DNA of 64,000 nt. Origin: Aldrovandia affinis. Taxonomy: Eukaryota; Chordata; Actinopteri; Notacanthiformes; Halosauridae. A model generated the notes under the pieces. That model did not search any database and had not been told where the DNA came from. It saw nothing but the letters and a program-made list of their open reading frames with translations. Below are positions 1-11,812 of this stretch, in pieces. Every line of letters starts with the position of its first letter. Position 1 is the first letter of the stretch. The position numbers were made by a program, and so were the translations under genes. Where the stretch lies: positions 1,892,001-1,956,000 of the forward strand of contig JAINUG010000166.1 in NCBI GenBank assembly GCA_029706075.1. Direction: 5' to 3'.

Positions 1-540
1 CATACAATGCTCATTCAATGAATATATCTTTTTTTAAAGCCATGGGAACCATGGTACTCTCTCTGTGGGTGAAAGCAGTGGAGAGCACCACCTTGTTATT
101 CCAGTGTTATGTGTCTTTCAGTGAGTGATTGACACAGGCTTCTGACTGTTTCAGACCGATGAATCTGCTGGTGTCTGAGTCAGACCTGTGTCTACGTGCG
201 GGCGTGTGAAAGTGTGCTGTGTGTTAATTACAGGAGCGCCAGGACAGGATGCCAATCAAGGTCAGTCTTTTCGCTTCCTCTCCAATGTTTTTTTTCTCCA
301 CCAGAGACTATTTCCCACACATTTTTAATAAAAACCTTTTGAATATTCTCAGTCCTGGCCGCTGATTGTTCAGCCTCTTGAGAGAAGAGGGGCGCACGAT
401 TCGAAGGTTTGTTCTCCAGCCTGCGGGGCCTTGAAGCCTGTCTTCTTTCAGGGATCGGAACAGCTATCCACGCTTTGAGGCTGAGGCGTCCACTCCGGGA
501 CTCACGATCCACAATGGCCTTCAGAGTGTGTCTGTCAACC
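1..540. other. No recognised feature
   Basis: I see no gene, RNA or classifiable repeat here. Short open frames on both strands lack splice context and recognisable domains. Confidence 0.5.
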
Positions 541-861
541 ATGCCGAATAACAGTGGGCTAACCCCCCGACTACCTAACTCAGGAGGGGCAAAGTCTTTC
601 AGCTCTGAGCCACCTTGGACTGACCTTTTTTGGACATACCCTGTGCCGGCCAGAAGAGGATGGGCTCCCCCCCCTTTTTAGTCTGGTTCCTCCCAAGGTT
701 TCTCCCTACCAAGGGAGTTTTTCCTTGCCACTGTTGCCTTTAGGCTTGCTTTTGGGGGGGGTCTAGGCCTGGGTTCCCCCTCTGTTAAGCGTTTTGTGAC
801 AATTCTATTGTGAAAAGCGCTATTCAAATAAATTTGATTTGATTTGATTTGATTTGATTTG
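541..861 (+). mobile_element. 3' end of a non-LTR retroelement with (GATTT)n tail
   Basis: The right part reads through a G-rich stretch into GTGAAAAGCGCTATTCAAAT and ends in a short (TTGAT)n run, the layout of a LINE or LINE-mobilised SINE 3' end common in fish. The last ~140 bp recur at 59950-60090, where the copy is inserted inside an L2 fragment. No reverse-transcriptase coding remains. The 5' limit is uncertain because the second copy is shorter. I do not assign a family. Confidence 0.6.
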
Positions 862-2004
862 GGTTGTGAGAATGTCGTGTTCCCGTGAGTTTGTCGTGTC
901 ACTAACGTGCCCTTAAAATGTTTTCCTGTGGGGGAAAAAGCGTGATCTTTGTGTGCTATTTACACAATGCTGTGGTCCGAAGTGATTAAAGCTAAATAAG
1001 AAACGTGGCTGCAACATTGGTATTTACCGTCAGGCAAATCACAACCTTACTCAACCTTATTGCGATGTTGTAAAGGTTGCAAAATCGTTGCGTGCTGACT
1101 AGGACATTGGAACAACCGGCGAGCCATGTTTCCATCCAGTCAGTGGCCTCGAATTCAATGCTAATGAGCATTAAGAACCAATGGATCTTCAGTGGGAACT
1201 ACTGGTTTAATGTGTGTGTCACACGCCACGCGACAATCCCTGAACGGGGACAGAGCAGTTCAAACACGGAGTGGAGTTTGCCGGTCTACGGACCGGATTT
1301 TATTAATTTATTACCGGAGAGTTCTCTGTTCCCACACTGGGCAGAGAACGAGCACCGGGAGCGAACAAAAACACAGACAAACACTTCACCCTAGTTGCCG
1401 CGAAGCTTTCGGGTAACTAACTAAAATAACAAAACCAATTTAAACTATCGAACCGGCACTTTTCAGTCCGTTCGATATTTTAACTTTCGCTTTTCTTTCG
1501 CTTTTCTTTCGTTTTTCTTTCGCTTTTCTTTCGCTTTTATTTCTCGCTCCTCGGTCTCTAACGCCTCTCCCTCCTGGCTCCAGCCACCTACTGAAGGGAG
1601 CAGAGCAGTTTTAAAGCACACAGATGTAATTATTATACACAGGACCGGTGTGTGCGCTTACTGCTCTGCCAGTAGGCGTGGCCGCTAATCGCCCTGATTA
1701 GCTGCCGAGACCGACGCCTTCCACAGTGTGATATGGGATTCCTGTTGCATAAAACTGCAAATCATATTTAAAATGAAACCAAGTGCAAAGATAATTTATC
1801 AACAGTAACAACCCAGCAAGCAAGCAGCTATTGGGCAGCTTCAGCAGTACAGGACCAGCTATTTCGCCTTCTCATAACAGCTGATCCTCATCTCAGCTGC
1901 CTTGCCTAAGACTGCTCTAGTGTCGATTTACAAAATTCTGGTGGGCCACTATGTGCATGCTAGCTGGGAAGATGTTTGACTCTCTACAGTGAACTTTGTA
2001 TACC
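862..2004. other. Unclassified intergenic DNA
   Basis: No gene recognised. It contains a small pyrimidine-rich tandem repeat at 1484-1541. The stretch 1600-1720 is GC-richer than its surroundings, without a clear open frame or splice structure. Confidence 0.4.
1484..1541. repeat. 11-bp pyrimidine tandem repeat
   Basis: About five imperfect copies of CTTTTCTTTCG in head-to-tail array. Strongly strand-asymmetric (pyrimidines on +). Confidence 0.8.
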
Positions 2005-2300
2005 ACACTCTCAGAAGAAAAGGTATCATGTTGTGCCTATTAAAGTACAAAAGCTTGCAAAAAAACGATTGTTGCTTGCAGTACAAGCCTCATCTTCATC
2101 CAGTATGGCTGCCAGTGTGAATAAGGATTCATTACCCTATCTGGGTATATATTTGCACCTTTCCTCAATTTGTACCTTTTTCACAGGGAAAATGTACAAA
2201 ACTGTATCATGAAGGATCTTATGTGTACCTTTGAAGGTACAATGAACACATTTTGTGGAACAAAAGTGTACCATAACTGTACCCTTATTTTTGAGAGCGC
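2005..2300 (+). mobile_element. GTAC-rich MITE, copy 1
   Basis: Terminal sequences ACACTCTCAGAAG and TTTTTGAGAGCG are imperfect inverted repeats. The interior is rich in GGTAC/GTACC and shares long blocks with 8627-8959 and 27725-27962, which lie in the opposite orientation, so this is a dispersed repeat. No transposase frame. Probably a non-autonomous DNA transposon; the superfamily is not certain. Confidence 0.65.
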
Positions 2301-2685
2301 AGGATCTGTACCTGTCATACTTGAAATAAAAACAAGCTTATAGTGAATATAAATCTGCCCCCAATTTTTTATTCATTTTGATTCTGATAACTATGGATGC
2401 TCCCACGCTGAATGTATCAGCAAAATGGTTGACAACAGAACACACTACAGCTGTCTGAGCATGGCCCACTTCCGCGGTGAGACTCCACCGCTGCACACTC
2501 ATTAGCAGGAGAATGCAGGGACCGGCATTATATGTATACTGCATGATGAATGGTGTGTAGCCTGGCCAAATCTTTGGATGGCAAAGCATCTTTTGTCTGC
2601 TTCGATTGACTTGCTGAGTGCTTTGCAAACTACCCGATACCGCGAATGTCCTTCGGATACATATTTGCTTCTTTTTCTATTAAAA
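2301..2685. other. No recognised feature
   Basis: Between two repeats. The short - strand open frame here has no recognisable domain or splice context. Confidence 0.4.
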
Positions 2686-3215
2686 GGCTGGCCCCCCTAG
2701 TGGTTATAACGTTCGACACTGGCCACTGCGGACCGGGGTTCGATTCCACCGGCGGCACCAGCCATTTTTCTCATCAATGGGAGATGGATATTGGGAGCAC
2801 GTTCCCGGCCTGTGGGTCCCTCTGAGTAATGAGGGGAGCAGTGGGGCGGGGGGGGGGTATCAGTTCCGATATCTCTCACGGCTCTCAAACCGCCACTTCA
2901 AAGTGTTCCTCCGGTTGCCGTGCCACATCTTTGCCCTCTTCCGTTTTTCTTTTTCTTCCTCCTTTCCACCCCTAACGAAAACCGTCCTGTCACCGTTTCC
3001 TGGCCCAAGGCATCTCAAAGAGTCTGGGCTGGGGGCTGTGTTGGGCAGAAGGGGGGGAGGCCCTATGCGATTAGTGGTTTTAACGCTTGTCACTTGGCCG
3101 CACCTTTCACAGCGCGTCTGTGGGGGAAAGTGTGCCGGGTGTCAGGGACGAGCTCCTAAGCGGAAGGGTAACGAAGGTGGGAGACTGGGGGGGGTTTCGC
3201 TCACAGACTAACCTT
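2686..3215 (+). mobile_element. tRNA-derived SINE-like repeat (group C)
   Basis: The first 80 bp look like a degenerate tRNA head with a good B box (GGGTTCGATTCCA, near 2742) and resemble the head at 63393 (shared pattern ACTGGCC..GGACCGGGG). The GC-rich body to about 3215 may belong to the same element, but its right end is unclear. Confidence 0.45.
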
Positions 3216-3934
3216 TTCCCAACAGTTGTGTGTGCGAAAAAAGCCACTCACTCTCCCTCCACTAAATGTCAAAAGCAAAAGAAATAAGTGTCAAGCGAAA
3301 TGCCACGGCCATGTGACCGCGCGCTTGTGAGCGCTTTTGTCAGTATACAGAAACTTATTTAGACGTGTATCTGGAAAAGGCCAAGTCTCGGTGCACAGGT
3401 TGTTTTTGACCCCATGGCTCCACCGTAGTTAAGGAGAGGATTATTATTAGAGTGCGGCAAAAAATTGATAAGCAAAAATGTGTCATTACAACTCTGCCAC
3501 CACCTGGGTCAACATGCAACAGATACCCATAGATCATTAGTGAACATCCATCAAACCTCTTTCTTTCCTTCCCTCTTGTCTTTCCCCACACCGATAATCA
3601 CCAGGTCACAACCCCTGCCATTTTGAGTCACGTTGTGATGCGTCATCGTACACGTTCTCAGGCGGCTGTCTCATGGGAAGGTAACAACCCCAAAGATTAA
3701 GGATGATAAAAGGAACAGGGCCTTTAAAATCCAACAGTGCGCTCCACAATGCCCTCATCAAGCAATGGGACAGGGAGGCTTCACAAACCCCAAAAGATGA
3801 GTGGGGCTCCCATACGTTCCCATTGGCACTCTGCGATTGGGCCTAAGATTGGGCATTCCCAGTTGGGGAGAAAAAGTGGGAAAAGCATGAAAAAAAAGGG
3901 GAAAAATAAGGGAACGCTAAAGGAACACTAAATA
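3216..3934. other. No recognised feature
   Basis: Unique-looking intergenic DNA with no supported gene. Confidence 0.4.
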
Positions 3935-4143
3935 ATGTGGTCACAAGCATGACATGACCGTTATCATAACCAGACATGACAGTGCATTGCAAGCATATTA
4001 CAAATGTCACAGCACTGCATACTTTCAATCCATCTCCAAGAACATTGCCGTATACATCATGGCAGTGTGATGACAATTGTCATAAGCTGTAATATGCTGT
4101 CATTTCTGGTTATGACAGGTGCTATGTCATGCTTATGACTGAC
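3935..4143. mobile_element. Palindromic MITE-like repeat
   Basis: The left arm (about 3948-3986, with ATCATAACCAGACATGACAG) is matched in inverted orientation by the right arm (about 4099-4140, with CTGTCATTTCTGGTTATGAC). A central loop of ~110 bp contains further GTCA/TGAC-rich sequence. This fits a foldback MITE; no coding capacity. Confidence 0.6.
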
Positions 4144-6260
4144 TGTGGTACGTAGGCTTTATGGCGTAGAGTTCGAGCAAAGTGTTGCCAAAAGAATTTC
4201 TAACATTTTATGTGGTTTGCAAAACTGAGAGCGAGCCTTTGGCACAAATTATATACTGCGGTGACTATCGGTGAAATATTGCCCTGCCAAATGTTTAATA
4301 AACTTTAGTATTTCTCGCATTGCTTACATTGAAGCTTGCCATGGTACACTGCACATGTTTTCATTAATGAACTGAGATACATGAATCACAGCCTAATTTT
4401 GCGCTGAGGAAAATGAAACCACAGCCTCACTTTTGTAAGCGCTGTGCACTTCATGAGATCCCTTAAAGAGATTGATGATGCTTAATTCTATAAGCACACG
4501 CTTTTCACATTTAAATCACATTTATTGCATTAATTAATGTATCACTTTCAGTTTTATCGAACATCCTGATATTATGATGAATAAACTCCCTCCCTAACAG
4601 CGGCAGTGGGAACATTTATGAATGAATGGCTTTTGATGCGAAATAAATTGAAATCTTTAAAAGAGCATCCAAACATTTTTTTTTTAATACCAATTACACA
4701 ATTGTAACTTGTCCATTGCAGAACGGTGTGTTTTCATGCTGTGTTCAGTGTGGCAGTAACTTTTTATGGACAGTCTTAAGCCATTCTGAAGAGAAAAAAA
4801 ACAGACGGGGTTGCTTGGATAACCACTGCATTCACAGCCTCAGACTGTTCCAATTCCCACAATGCACTGGTTTACATTTTGACACGTACGCTCGCTTGCC
4901 AGCTCTGAGGCAGGAGGATGTCAGAATCGTCGCTATTTGCGGGAGAGGCAAGCCCACAGTGTGCGTTGTGTTAGCCGCTAATGATCGCCGAAAGACTGCT
5001 AAGAGGTTAATCCGGTCTAAGAGGTTGCCTGCCAGGCCACTTTCCATGTGTCCAAGCCGGCCTTGGCTTTGAAAAGGCCCTTCTGCCAAGCTCAGAGCAC
5101 AGTCACCAAGAGAGCTGAGTGCCTCCTGGCAGCCTTCTCGGACTGCTTCAGAGATTACGACCACATTTAGAAACTCATGCACAGCGGGAAAGATATATAC
5201 AGTACACCCTGCACCCCTCCACCCTCTCCACTCTGAATCAACACCCCGCCCCCAACTCATTAGTTGAAGGTAATGTATGTTTACAGTTTACAGCGTATGG
5301 CATAAATGAGGGAAAATAGGCAGGATAAAACCAGAGCAATTATTTGTGATGGGAGCATATTTGAAGGAAACAATTTAATTCATTTTATTTTTTATTTTTG
5401 GCTTCTTGAGACGGAGTTTAAATGCAGAGCGTGGCACAATCCGGCGTAATAAGCCGTCGCAGGACTGGGCCCGGATCCATCAGCCGACTGCAGACAGCTT
5501 AAACGGCCAGTCCAGTATTCCTAGAACCACTGCCACTGCGCTCCCCCTCTCCCCCCTGTTTGAGAGCCTCTGCAGGAGCAGAGATGGTGGAGATGGAGAG
5601 CTGTCTGCCACAGCATGGAGGGATGCGAGGGTGGGAGGCAGGGGGGGTGAGGGGGGCTGGCGAGTAGGATTGGGGGAAGGGGTGGTTTAGGGGGGCAAAC
5701 GGGTCGTTAGTCAGGGAGAGAAATGAAGAAGAACATTTAATTAGATCCTTCAATTAAACACCCATTTCTACATTTCTATACACTTACCATTAACCTTTTT
5801 TTTCCCTGTTGGGGCTTAAGCAGAGTGGCAGACAGGATCAAGGGAGGGGTCCTCTTATTGTTTACCTGCTCCTCCGGTGACAATTCCAGAACCTTTAATA
5901 TTGATAAGCTGAAAGGACCCAATTTGTCACATTGCGCAATTTGATGTAGCAAATCGCAGAAGATAATGAGGCTTGGAATGGAAGCGAAAGATGTAAAGCT
6001 AATAATCCATGGTGTTTGCAGCATTATTATGATTAGTAGTTGCAGTACAATCAACATTAATGGTTGCACGGTCGCTACGTGCAAAAAATGGGAATGGAGA
6101 GAGTCGCCTTCAAATGCCAAACGACATACATCGAGGCAAACTGCGTGAAAAGACGGGCGCAGGAGGGAAAGGTGCAGGAAACAGTTCCCCCCCTCTCATT
6201 TCATGTTTGTACACTTCAATATTAGATTGTATTTTTTCCCTTCATCACAAGAAGTGATGG
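4144..6260. other. No recognised feature
   Basis: About 2.1 kb of AT-moderate sequence. Open frames at 4716-5260 on both strands have no recognisable domains and no paired splice sites. G-rich runs occur at 5625-5700. Confidence 0.4.
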
Positions 6261-6403
6261 TGTGGTTCTGTGTGGTTCAGTAGGTAGAGCGTGGCATTGG
6301 CAACGCTTAGGTTGTGGGTTCAGGGACCACATACTCTGAAAAATGTATGCATTCACTACTGTAAGTCGCTTTGGATAAAAGCATCTGATAAATGGCGTAT
6401 ATT
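6261..6403 (+). mobile_element. tRNA-derived SINE, group B, copy 1
   Basis: The tRNA-like head (GTGGTTCAGTAGGTAGAGC, then GTTGTGGGTTC as B box) is followed by a short body (ATGTATGCATTCACTACTG) and an L2-type tail (GTCGCTTTGGATAAAAGC). Other copies are at 22184, 23042, 28171 and 62052. Confidence 0.85.
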
Positions 6404-8404
6404 CATATTCAAGAAGTTGTGAAACACGGAGCTGAGACCAACGTGAGACAGTCAGGAATGAGAAGTCTCTCTCCTGCACTTCGACCCTCTTTGCACTCAT
6501 CAAGCTCCGCACCGTTTATTTACATTCAGGAGAGAGAATTGTGCGTAATTTATTCCCTGAGCGTAAAGCTTTGTATTCAAAGTAAGTTGTCGTAGTTACT
6601 TTGATCACCTGACATAAACTGTTGCTGGTGCGCTGCGTAAATCTGAAAACACTGTGCATTTTCTGACATGTGGAGTACGTGCCTCCTTTGCAGATGAACA
6701 CAAATGCAGCTTGTCTGGACTCTGGAATGGACAAAAAAAATTATTAAAAAGAAATAGCATGGAGCCTATCCCAGTAAATTGCGTCGATTTAGCAAAGATA
6801 GCAGATAAAGGAGAGTGCTCTCTGTTGAGCGATCAGGCATAATATCTTCATCTAATAATGTCCGTTTCTTTAATCTCAGCTCTTCCAGGTTTCTAACAGG
6901 CTTTGAATGACTACCTTGCGAATTACCTGAGAGACTCCGGTATTCCGGTAATAGCTTTTTAATCACCCCTAAAATCACTGTTCTATGGCAAACTTCTTTA
7001 GTTAGTCGAGCAAACTTCTCTCTTTGACTTAACGATCATGAGAAGGCATCACTGCTCCCCTACCCCCCACCACGACACCGCCAAACCCCCCCCACCCTCC
7101 CACCACCACCACCACAGTCTCAACTTCACAAATGATTGTGTTGTTTCATTTCCAGCAAGAAATGAAGAAGAAGAAAACAATAATACAAAGAAAGAACCAT
7201 GAAAGCAAAGAGAGAGAAGAGCACACTCGATCAGTGTGGGAGGCCACTTAATTCAGTTCAAACTCGCACATTCAGAGGAACTAATACGAAATTATTCCTG
7301 CCGCGACTGTCTGGCTCGGGCGGTCTCCTCTCCCGTTCAACATCTCGCTTCCACCACTTATGGGCACAAGCTGCTCTCCACAATATGCATCATTAAGCCC
7401 GTTGGCAAAATAAAGGTAAACACAGTGCCACCATTTTAGGTGCCAAACCTCTGGTGGCAAAGGTGGCTGTTCTTAATGCGTGAACATTCCCAGGTGAAAG
7501 TCTGAATAATTCACTTGGAAAGGAGAGAACCATCCTAAAAGCAAGGTCTTTGGTTTGTTCCTTTTTTGTGGCCAGTGGAACCTGCTACTATCACCTCAAA
7601 CGATCAACGACGCAATAACTGTAGCACAAAAAAGAAGAGAAGTTTGTATCTCCCTGGCTGGGGGTGACTTTCATTCTGTAAACCAGTGAAGCAGGAGTGT
7701 ACAGACAAGAATTTCCACCTTGAAAAGGAGGGAGGGAGAGGGGGAACAGGCATTAATCATTGAAGGAGGAAAGAGAGGATGGACTGAGCATGTGTTGTGG
7801 AGAAGGATTGTTTCAGGGGTGATTGATGGACGGAATGGTGGTAGGAAGATGGAGGGAGGAGAAGTGGAGCTAGGAGCCATGTTTGGAGAGATGAAAGAGG
7901 GGCATATTACATTGCTTTTTCTTTTTTGTGGTGAAATCCTTATCCTGGGCGACCTGCATATGGTAGCATAAGGATTATCCGCCTGAATACTTGCTGAAGC
8001 AATTCCGGTTAAGAACCTTTAATATGATTTGTTATTGATTTGTTACTTGTACATCAGGACTTTCATTGAATATGTACCTATTGGATATGTTATTGAATAT
8101 GTTCCTATATGTACTGTAAGAATATCATTTTGAGAATAAGTCTGAGAACAGGCAGATGGGGTTTGCGTTTGTGTATTACGATGCCCACAGTGTCTGACTG
8201 AGCCAGGAGATGTCTTGTAACAATAGTGTCCCAATTTGTCCCCAGTTTGAATGAATGCAAATGTACTGTTAAACTGTACAATGCCACAGTACAAACTAGT
8301 GTTGTTGACCATTTTGTAGCGTGCTTGTGTTACGGAGGCCATTTTAATTGGATTCAGTATTTTGAATTTACCAACAGTACTTTATTTCTTTATTTTGCAC
8401 TGTA
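6404..8404. other. No recognised feature
   Basis: No gene or classified repeat. A C-rich stretch lies at 7055-7120 and a purine-rich stretch at 7720-7880. The open frame through the purine-rich part is a composition effect. Confidence 0.4.
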
Positions 8405-8520
8405 CAGTATCAGTCAAAAGTTTGAGTACACCTGCTGGAAACTAGGTTTATCTCATAATTGACACTGTTTTACACTGTATACGTTTCTGTAAATACTTGA
8501 AAATGACAAAAACACATGTA
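8405..8520 (+). mobile_element. Tc1-like terminal fragment
   Basis: CAGTCAAAAGTTTGAGTACA near 8411 is the type of sequence found just inside Tc1-like inverted repeats in fish. No opposite end is visible nearby, so only one end remains. Confidence 0.45.
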
Positions 8521-8626
8521 CTGTACATAAAACAGTAAACAGGACTGTAAACGTGAATAGGATTGCCCCGCCTAGGATTTTAGAAACTGCTTACATTACC
8601 CTGTATACAGGTAAATAAATTAATTG

Positions 8627-8959
8627 CACCTCAGGGTACAAATGTGTTTATTGTACCTTCAAAGGTACACATAAGATCCATCAGTGTACAGTTTTGTACC
8701 TTTTCCCAGTGAAAAAGGTACAAATTGAGGGAAAGTAGAGATATGTACCCAGGTAGGGTAATGAATCCTTATTCACACTGGCAGCCATACTGGAATGAAA
8801 ATGAGGCTTGTACTGCAAGCAACATTATTTTTCTCACAAGGGCACAATTATGTTCTTCTGACTAAAAGTACAATTCAGTACCCTGCAGGGGTACTGCCAC
8901 AGTGACAAGCATTTGCACTTTAATAAGTACAACATGGTACTTGTTTTTCTAAGAGTGTG
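8627..8959 (-). mobile_element. GTAC-rich MITE, copy 2
   Basis: Reverse-orientation relative of 2005-2300. Its right end TTTTTCTAAGAGTGTG is followed directly by TTAA, which could be a TTAA target duplication as in Kolobok or piggyBac-type elements. The left terminal repeat is not visible, so this is not proven. Confidence 0.6.
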
Positions 8960-9633
8960 TTAACGCAAAAAAATATTCGCATTGCCATTATGCAAAACAC
9001 AAGAAGAAGAAAAAGGAAAACAAGGTCTTGTAAACAAGACTACATTGTTTTTGTTGTTTTTTAAAAAGAGTAAAAAATAAAACCTTACACAAATATCTTC
9101 GGGTACGACGTTAGCAGGCAGGAAATCAGACAACGTTCCCGAGGTGTAAATCCGTCTAAAAAGAAACTGTTCTCTTAGTCTGACAAAAAAAAGTTTTTGA
9201 AAATAAAACTTGTTTCCAACGGAATGTGCTCGGTTCAGCAATGTTGAAGGCTGTGCTGTGGCAGAGGCTCCGGGCTATCTCCAGGCTTGCAAGCCTTACA
9301 AGAAGGGAAGAGCGCTGAATTATTCAGCTCCGGTTATGCATGTATTAGCATGACGGCAGGTGTCCGGGTAGGGGGATGTTGCAGCGAGGCATCATGGGAA
9401 AGCAAGACGATTTCCGCAAGCAGAGCTGGGTGAGCTACCCAGGAAGCTTCGGAACACTCCTCAGTCATGTCGCCGTGGTAATGAATGTGAGCCTGGGGAA
9501 GCGTAAATGCCCCCCCAGGAAATGCACACTCAAAGTCTGTGCTTCTGATGACTGCTGAGGTACTGACGCAGTTCACACGGCGCACGAGAGCTAACGTGGG
9601 TATGACGTGTGGCTGAACCATAATTGGTTATGA
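8960..9633. other. No recognised feature
   Basis: No supported gene or repeat. An A/T-rich part (9000-9220) is followed by a more balanced one. Confidence 0.4.
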
Positions 9634-9636
9634 CAG

Positions 9637-9681
<45 letters not shown>
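9637..9681. repeat. (GT)n microsatellite
   Basis: About 22 uninterrupted GT dinucleotides. Confidence 0.97.
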
Positions 9682-9683
<2 letters not shown>

Positions 9684-9715
9684 GTATTCCGTAAAAAGCT
9701 GTGGTAAGTTGTATT

Positions 9716-9830
9716 CATCGAGGGCCGAGTGTGTGCAGGTTAAAATCCAACCAGGTGATTTATTATGTACTTCTGTTAAGGAGGGAACCTAATTGAAATC
9801 ACCGATGGTTTACTGTCACTCATAGTCACT
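9716..9830 (+). mobile_element. Fragment of hAT-type MITE (group M)
   Basis: TCATCGAGGGCCGAGTGTGT and CAGGTGATTT..GGAACCTAATTGAAATCA match one arm and the centre of the complete copies at 19880-20072 and 32268-32461. Both terminal regions are missing or degraded. Confidence 0.65.
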
Positions 9831-10097
9831 GTTTAACTCTTCAGAACTTCAACTACCTGTTTAACTCTTCAGAAAAATAATTCCAGAAAAAATAATAATA
9901 ATATATAATAATTGTTTGCGCATTAATGCCCGGTTAAAGCAATGGAGCTGAGAACCGGGCTGAGACGTGTCTTCCTTACTTCCTGTCCCAGCATCATGTG
10001 ACTGAGGTCCAGAAGGTGACAACAGAGAGCTCTGTGGACCCTTCTGTTCCTCCTCCCATGGTGGTATAGTGTCCTGGTTAAGGTTCAATTCCCACAT

Positions 10098-10590
10098 GTA
10101 GGGTGACCAGATTTCCAAAACCTGAAAAAAACAAAAAAACAGAAGAAAACAAAATCAATACGGTGTTTTGTCTTGACGTGTGTATTGACTTTGAGTGGAT
10201 TTTCTGTGGCACTCTTCTTTCCCTCAACAGTTTTTTGACAGGCACTTTAAACCCTAGATATTGAATCCGCATTTTTGCTTCTGCATTTTAACGAGATGAG
10301 ACGTTGTCTGACAGTGACAGACCTTTTTCTTAAAGTCATCGTTCAGTGCACATGCTCAAGGTGTCCATACATTCTGCTCTTATGAACTGCTTCAGGATCT
10401 GTTTTATTCTGTTTTCTTCATTGGTTCAAAGTCATAAGCGGGGCAATAGGTCTGATCTTGGACCAGTAGTTAAGGGCAGAATTAATCACAGCGGTGCAGA
10501 ATTGGGACAAGCTGGGCATTTTTCATCATTTTGTCAGGACTGGGAACACCATTACCTTGAACTGGGACTGTCCCAGTCTTGTCACCCTAC
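10098..10590. mobile_element. Possible DNA transposon with GTAGGGTGAC ends
   Basis: The left end GTAGGGTGACCAGATTTC and right end TCTTGTCACCCTAC form a short terminal inverted repeat 493 bp apart. Inside, GGGAC/GTCCC-rich stretches resemble end-proximal sequence of hAT MITEs. No transposase and no certain target duplication. A related end pair appears around 36388 and 37882. Confidence 0.45.
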
Positions 10591-10591
10591 A

Positions 10592-11674
10592 TACACTATA
10601 TGGCCAAAAGTCAGTGGGCACCTGACCATCACACCACCTATATGAGCTTGTTGGATATCCCATTCTAAAACCATGGGCATTAATATGGAGTTGGACCCCC
10701 TTTTGTGGCTGGCTATGACAGCTGCCACTCTTCTGGGAAGGCTTTCCACAAGATTTTGGAGTGTGTCTGTGGGAATTTGTGCCCATTCAGCCAAAAGAGC
10801 ATCTGTGAGGTCAGGCACTGATGTTGGACAAGAAGGCCTGTGTTAGGATGTAGATGCTGACCTGGACCCAAATGCAGACTCCGGAACAGAACTTGAATTG
10901 CACTCCACACAAGAGGCGTTTAATGGCTGAGTGCAACAAAAGGGTAACTGGAGAAACAGACAGGAAGCTGGCAAAACAGAACAGGCTGGACGGGCTACTA
11001 ATAAACAAACAACAAAATACAACTGGCAAAATTCGAAACAGATAAACAGAGTGAACCAAACTAGGGCAGTACAAGACACACGAGTACGGTTTGGCACTGG
11101 ACTGAGTGAGCACTGAACTTAAATAGGAAAGGGCGAAATTACTAAATTGATTCTGCCATGCGGAATGTGCAGGGGAGTGGGTGTGATAGGCTGAATCTAA
11201 TAAGGGGAAAAAATAACCGAGTGCGGAATGCGAGGAAGGCACGCCAAGCCTAAAACAAAGACACACAGGGTAAAAGCAAAATCAAGACATGACACCCAAG
11301 GAACGGGATGGCAAAAACACGAGGAAGATGGACAGGACGGGGCTGCGATGTTACAGCCTGGCTCGCAATCGGCGTTCTAATTCCTCCCAAAGGTGTTCAA
11401 TGGGGTTGAGGTCAGGGCTCTGTGCAGGCCAATCGAGTTCCTCCACACCAAACTCGTCTAGCCTCACTTTGTGCACAGGGGCACAGTCTTGCTGGAACAG
11501 CAAAGGGCCTTCCCCAAACTGTTGCCACAAAGTTGGAAGCCTCCAATTGGCTAAGATGTCTTCATATCCTGTAGCATTAAGAATACCCTTCACTGGAACT
11601 AAGGGGCCTATCCCAAACCCTGAGAACTCAATAATTAGTAGGGGTGTCCACTGACTTTTGGCCATATACTCTAT
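10592..11674 (-). mobile_element. Tc1/mariner relic, internally deleted, split by an LTR
   Basis: The left inverted repeat TACACTATATGGCCAAAAGT and the matching right end (ACTTTTGGCCATATA, ~11656) bound the element. The transposase lies on the - strand. 11351-11674 encodes the DDE-region part, with FQQDCAPVHK, DWPAQSPDLNPIEHLWEEL and ERRLR. 10640-10830 continues with the C-terminus (LLAEWAQIP, NLVESLPRRV). The N-terminal DNA-binding half is absent, so the copy was a deletion derivative even before the LTR at 10841-11355 interrupted it. Without the LTR the element is about 560 bp. Confidence 0.88.
10841..11355. mobile_element. Solo LTR inserted in the Tc1 relic
   Basis: A 515-bp insertion begins TGTTAGGATG and ends GATGTTACA, the TG..CA ends of an LTR, and is flanked by 5-bp direct duplications GCCTG (10836-10840 and 11356-11360). 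No internal retroelement region is present, so this is most likely a solo LTR fossil left by recombination. Family not assigned. It is younger than the Tc1 copy it interrupts. Confidence 0.75.
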
Positions 11675-11675
11675 A

Positions 11676-11812
11676 TGGGACACTGCTGTTGTACCCTCGA
11701 GCAAGGTACTTAACCTGAATTGCTTCAGTAAATATCCAGCTGTATAAATGGAGTGTATGTAAAGACATTTAAAACTGTGAAAGTTGCTCTGGACAACAGC
11801 ATTTTCTAAATG
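11676..11812 (+). mobile_element. tRNA-derived SINE, group A, 5'-truncated
   Basis: Contains GGGACACTGCTGTTGTACCC, the GCAAGGTACTTAACCTGAAT motif and the CCAGCTGTATAAATGG motif, then a degraded L2-type tail. It matches the body of the full copy at 55471-55700. The tRNA head is missing. Confidence 0.75.

Noticed and set aside
7720-7971. 83-codon purine-rich + frame
   Set aside because: Glu/Gly/Arg composition follows from the GGAGG-rich DNA. No start context, homology or splice evidence.
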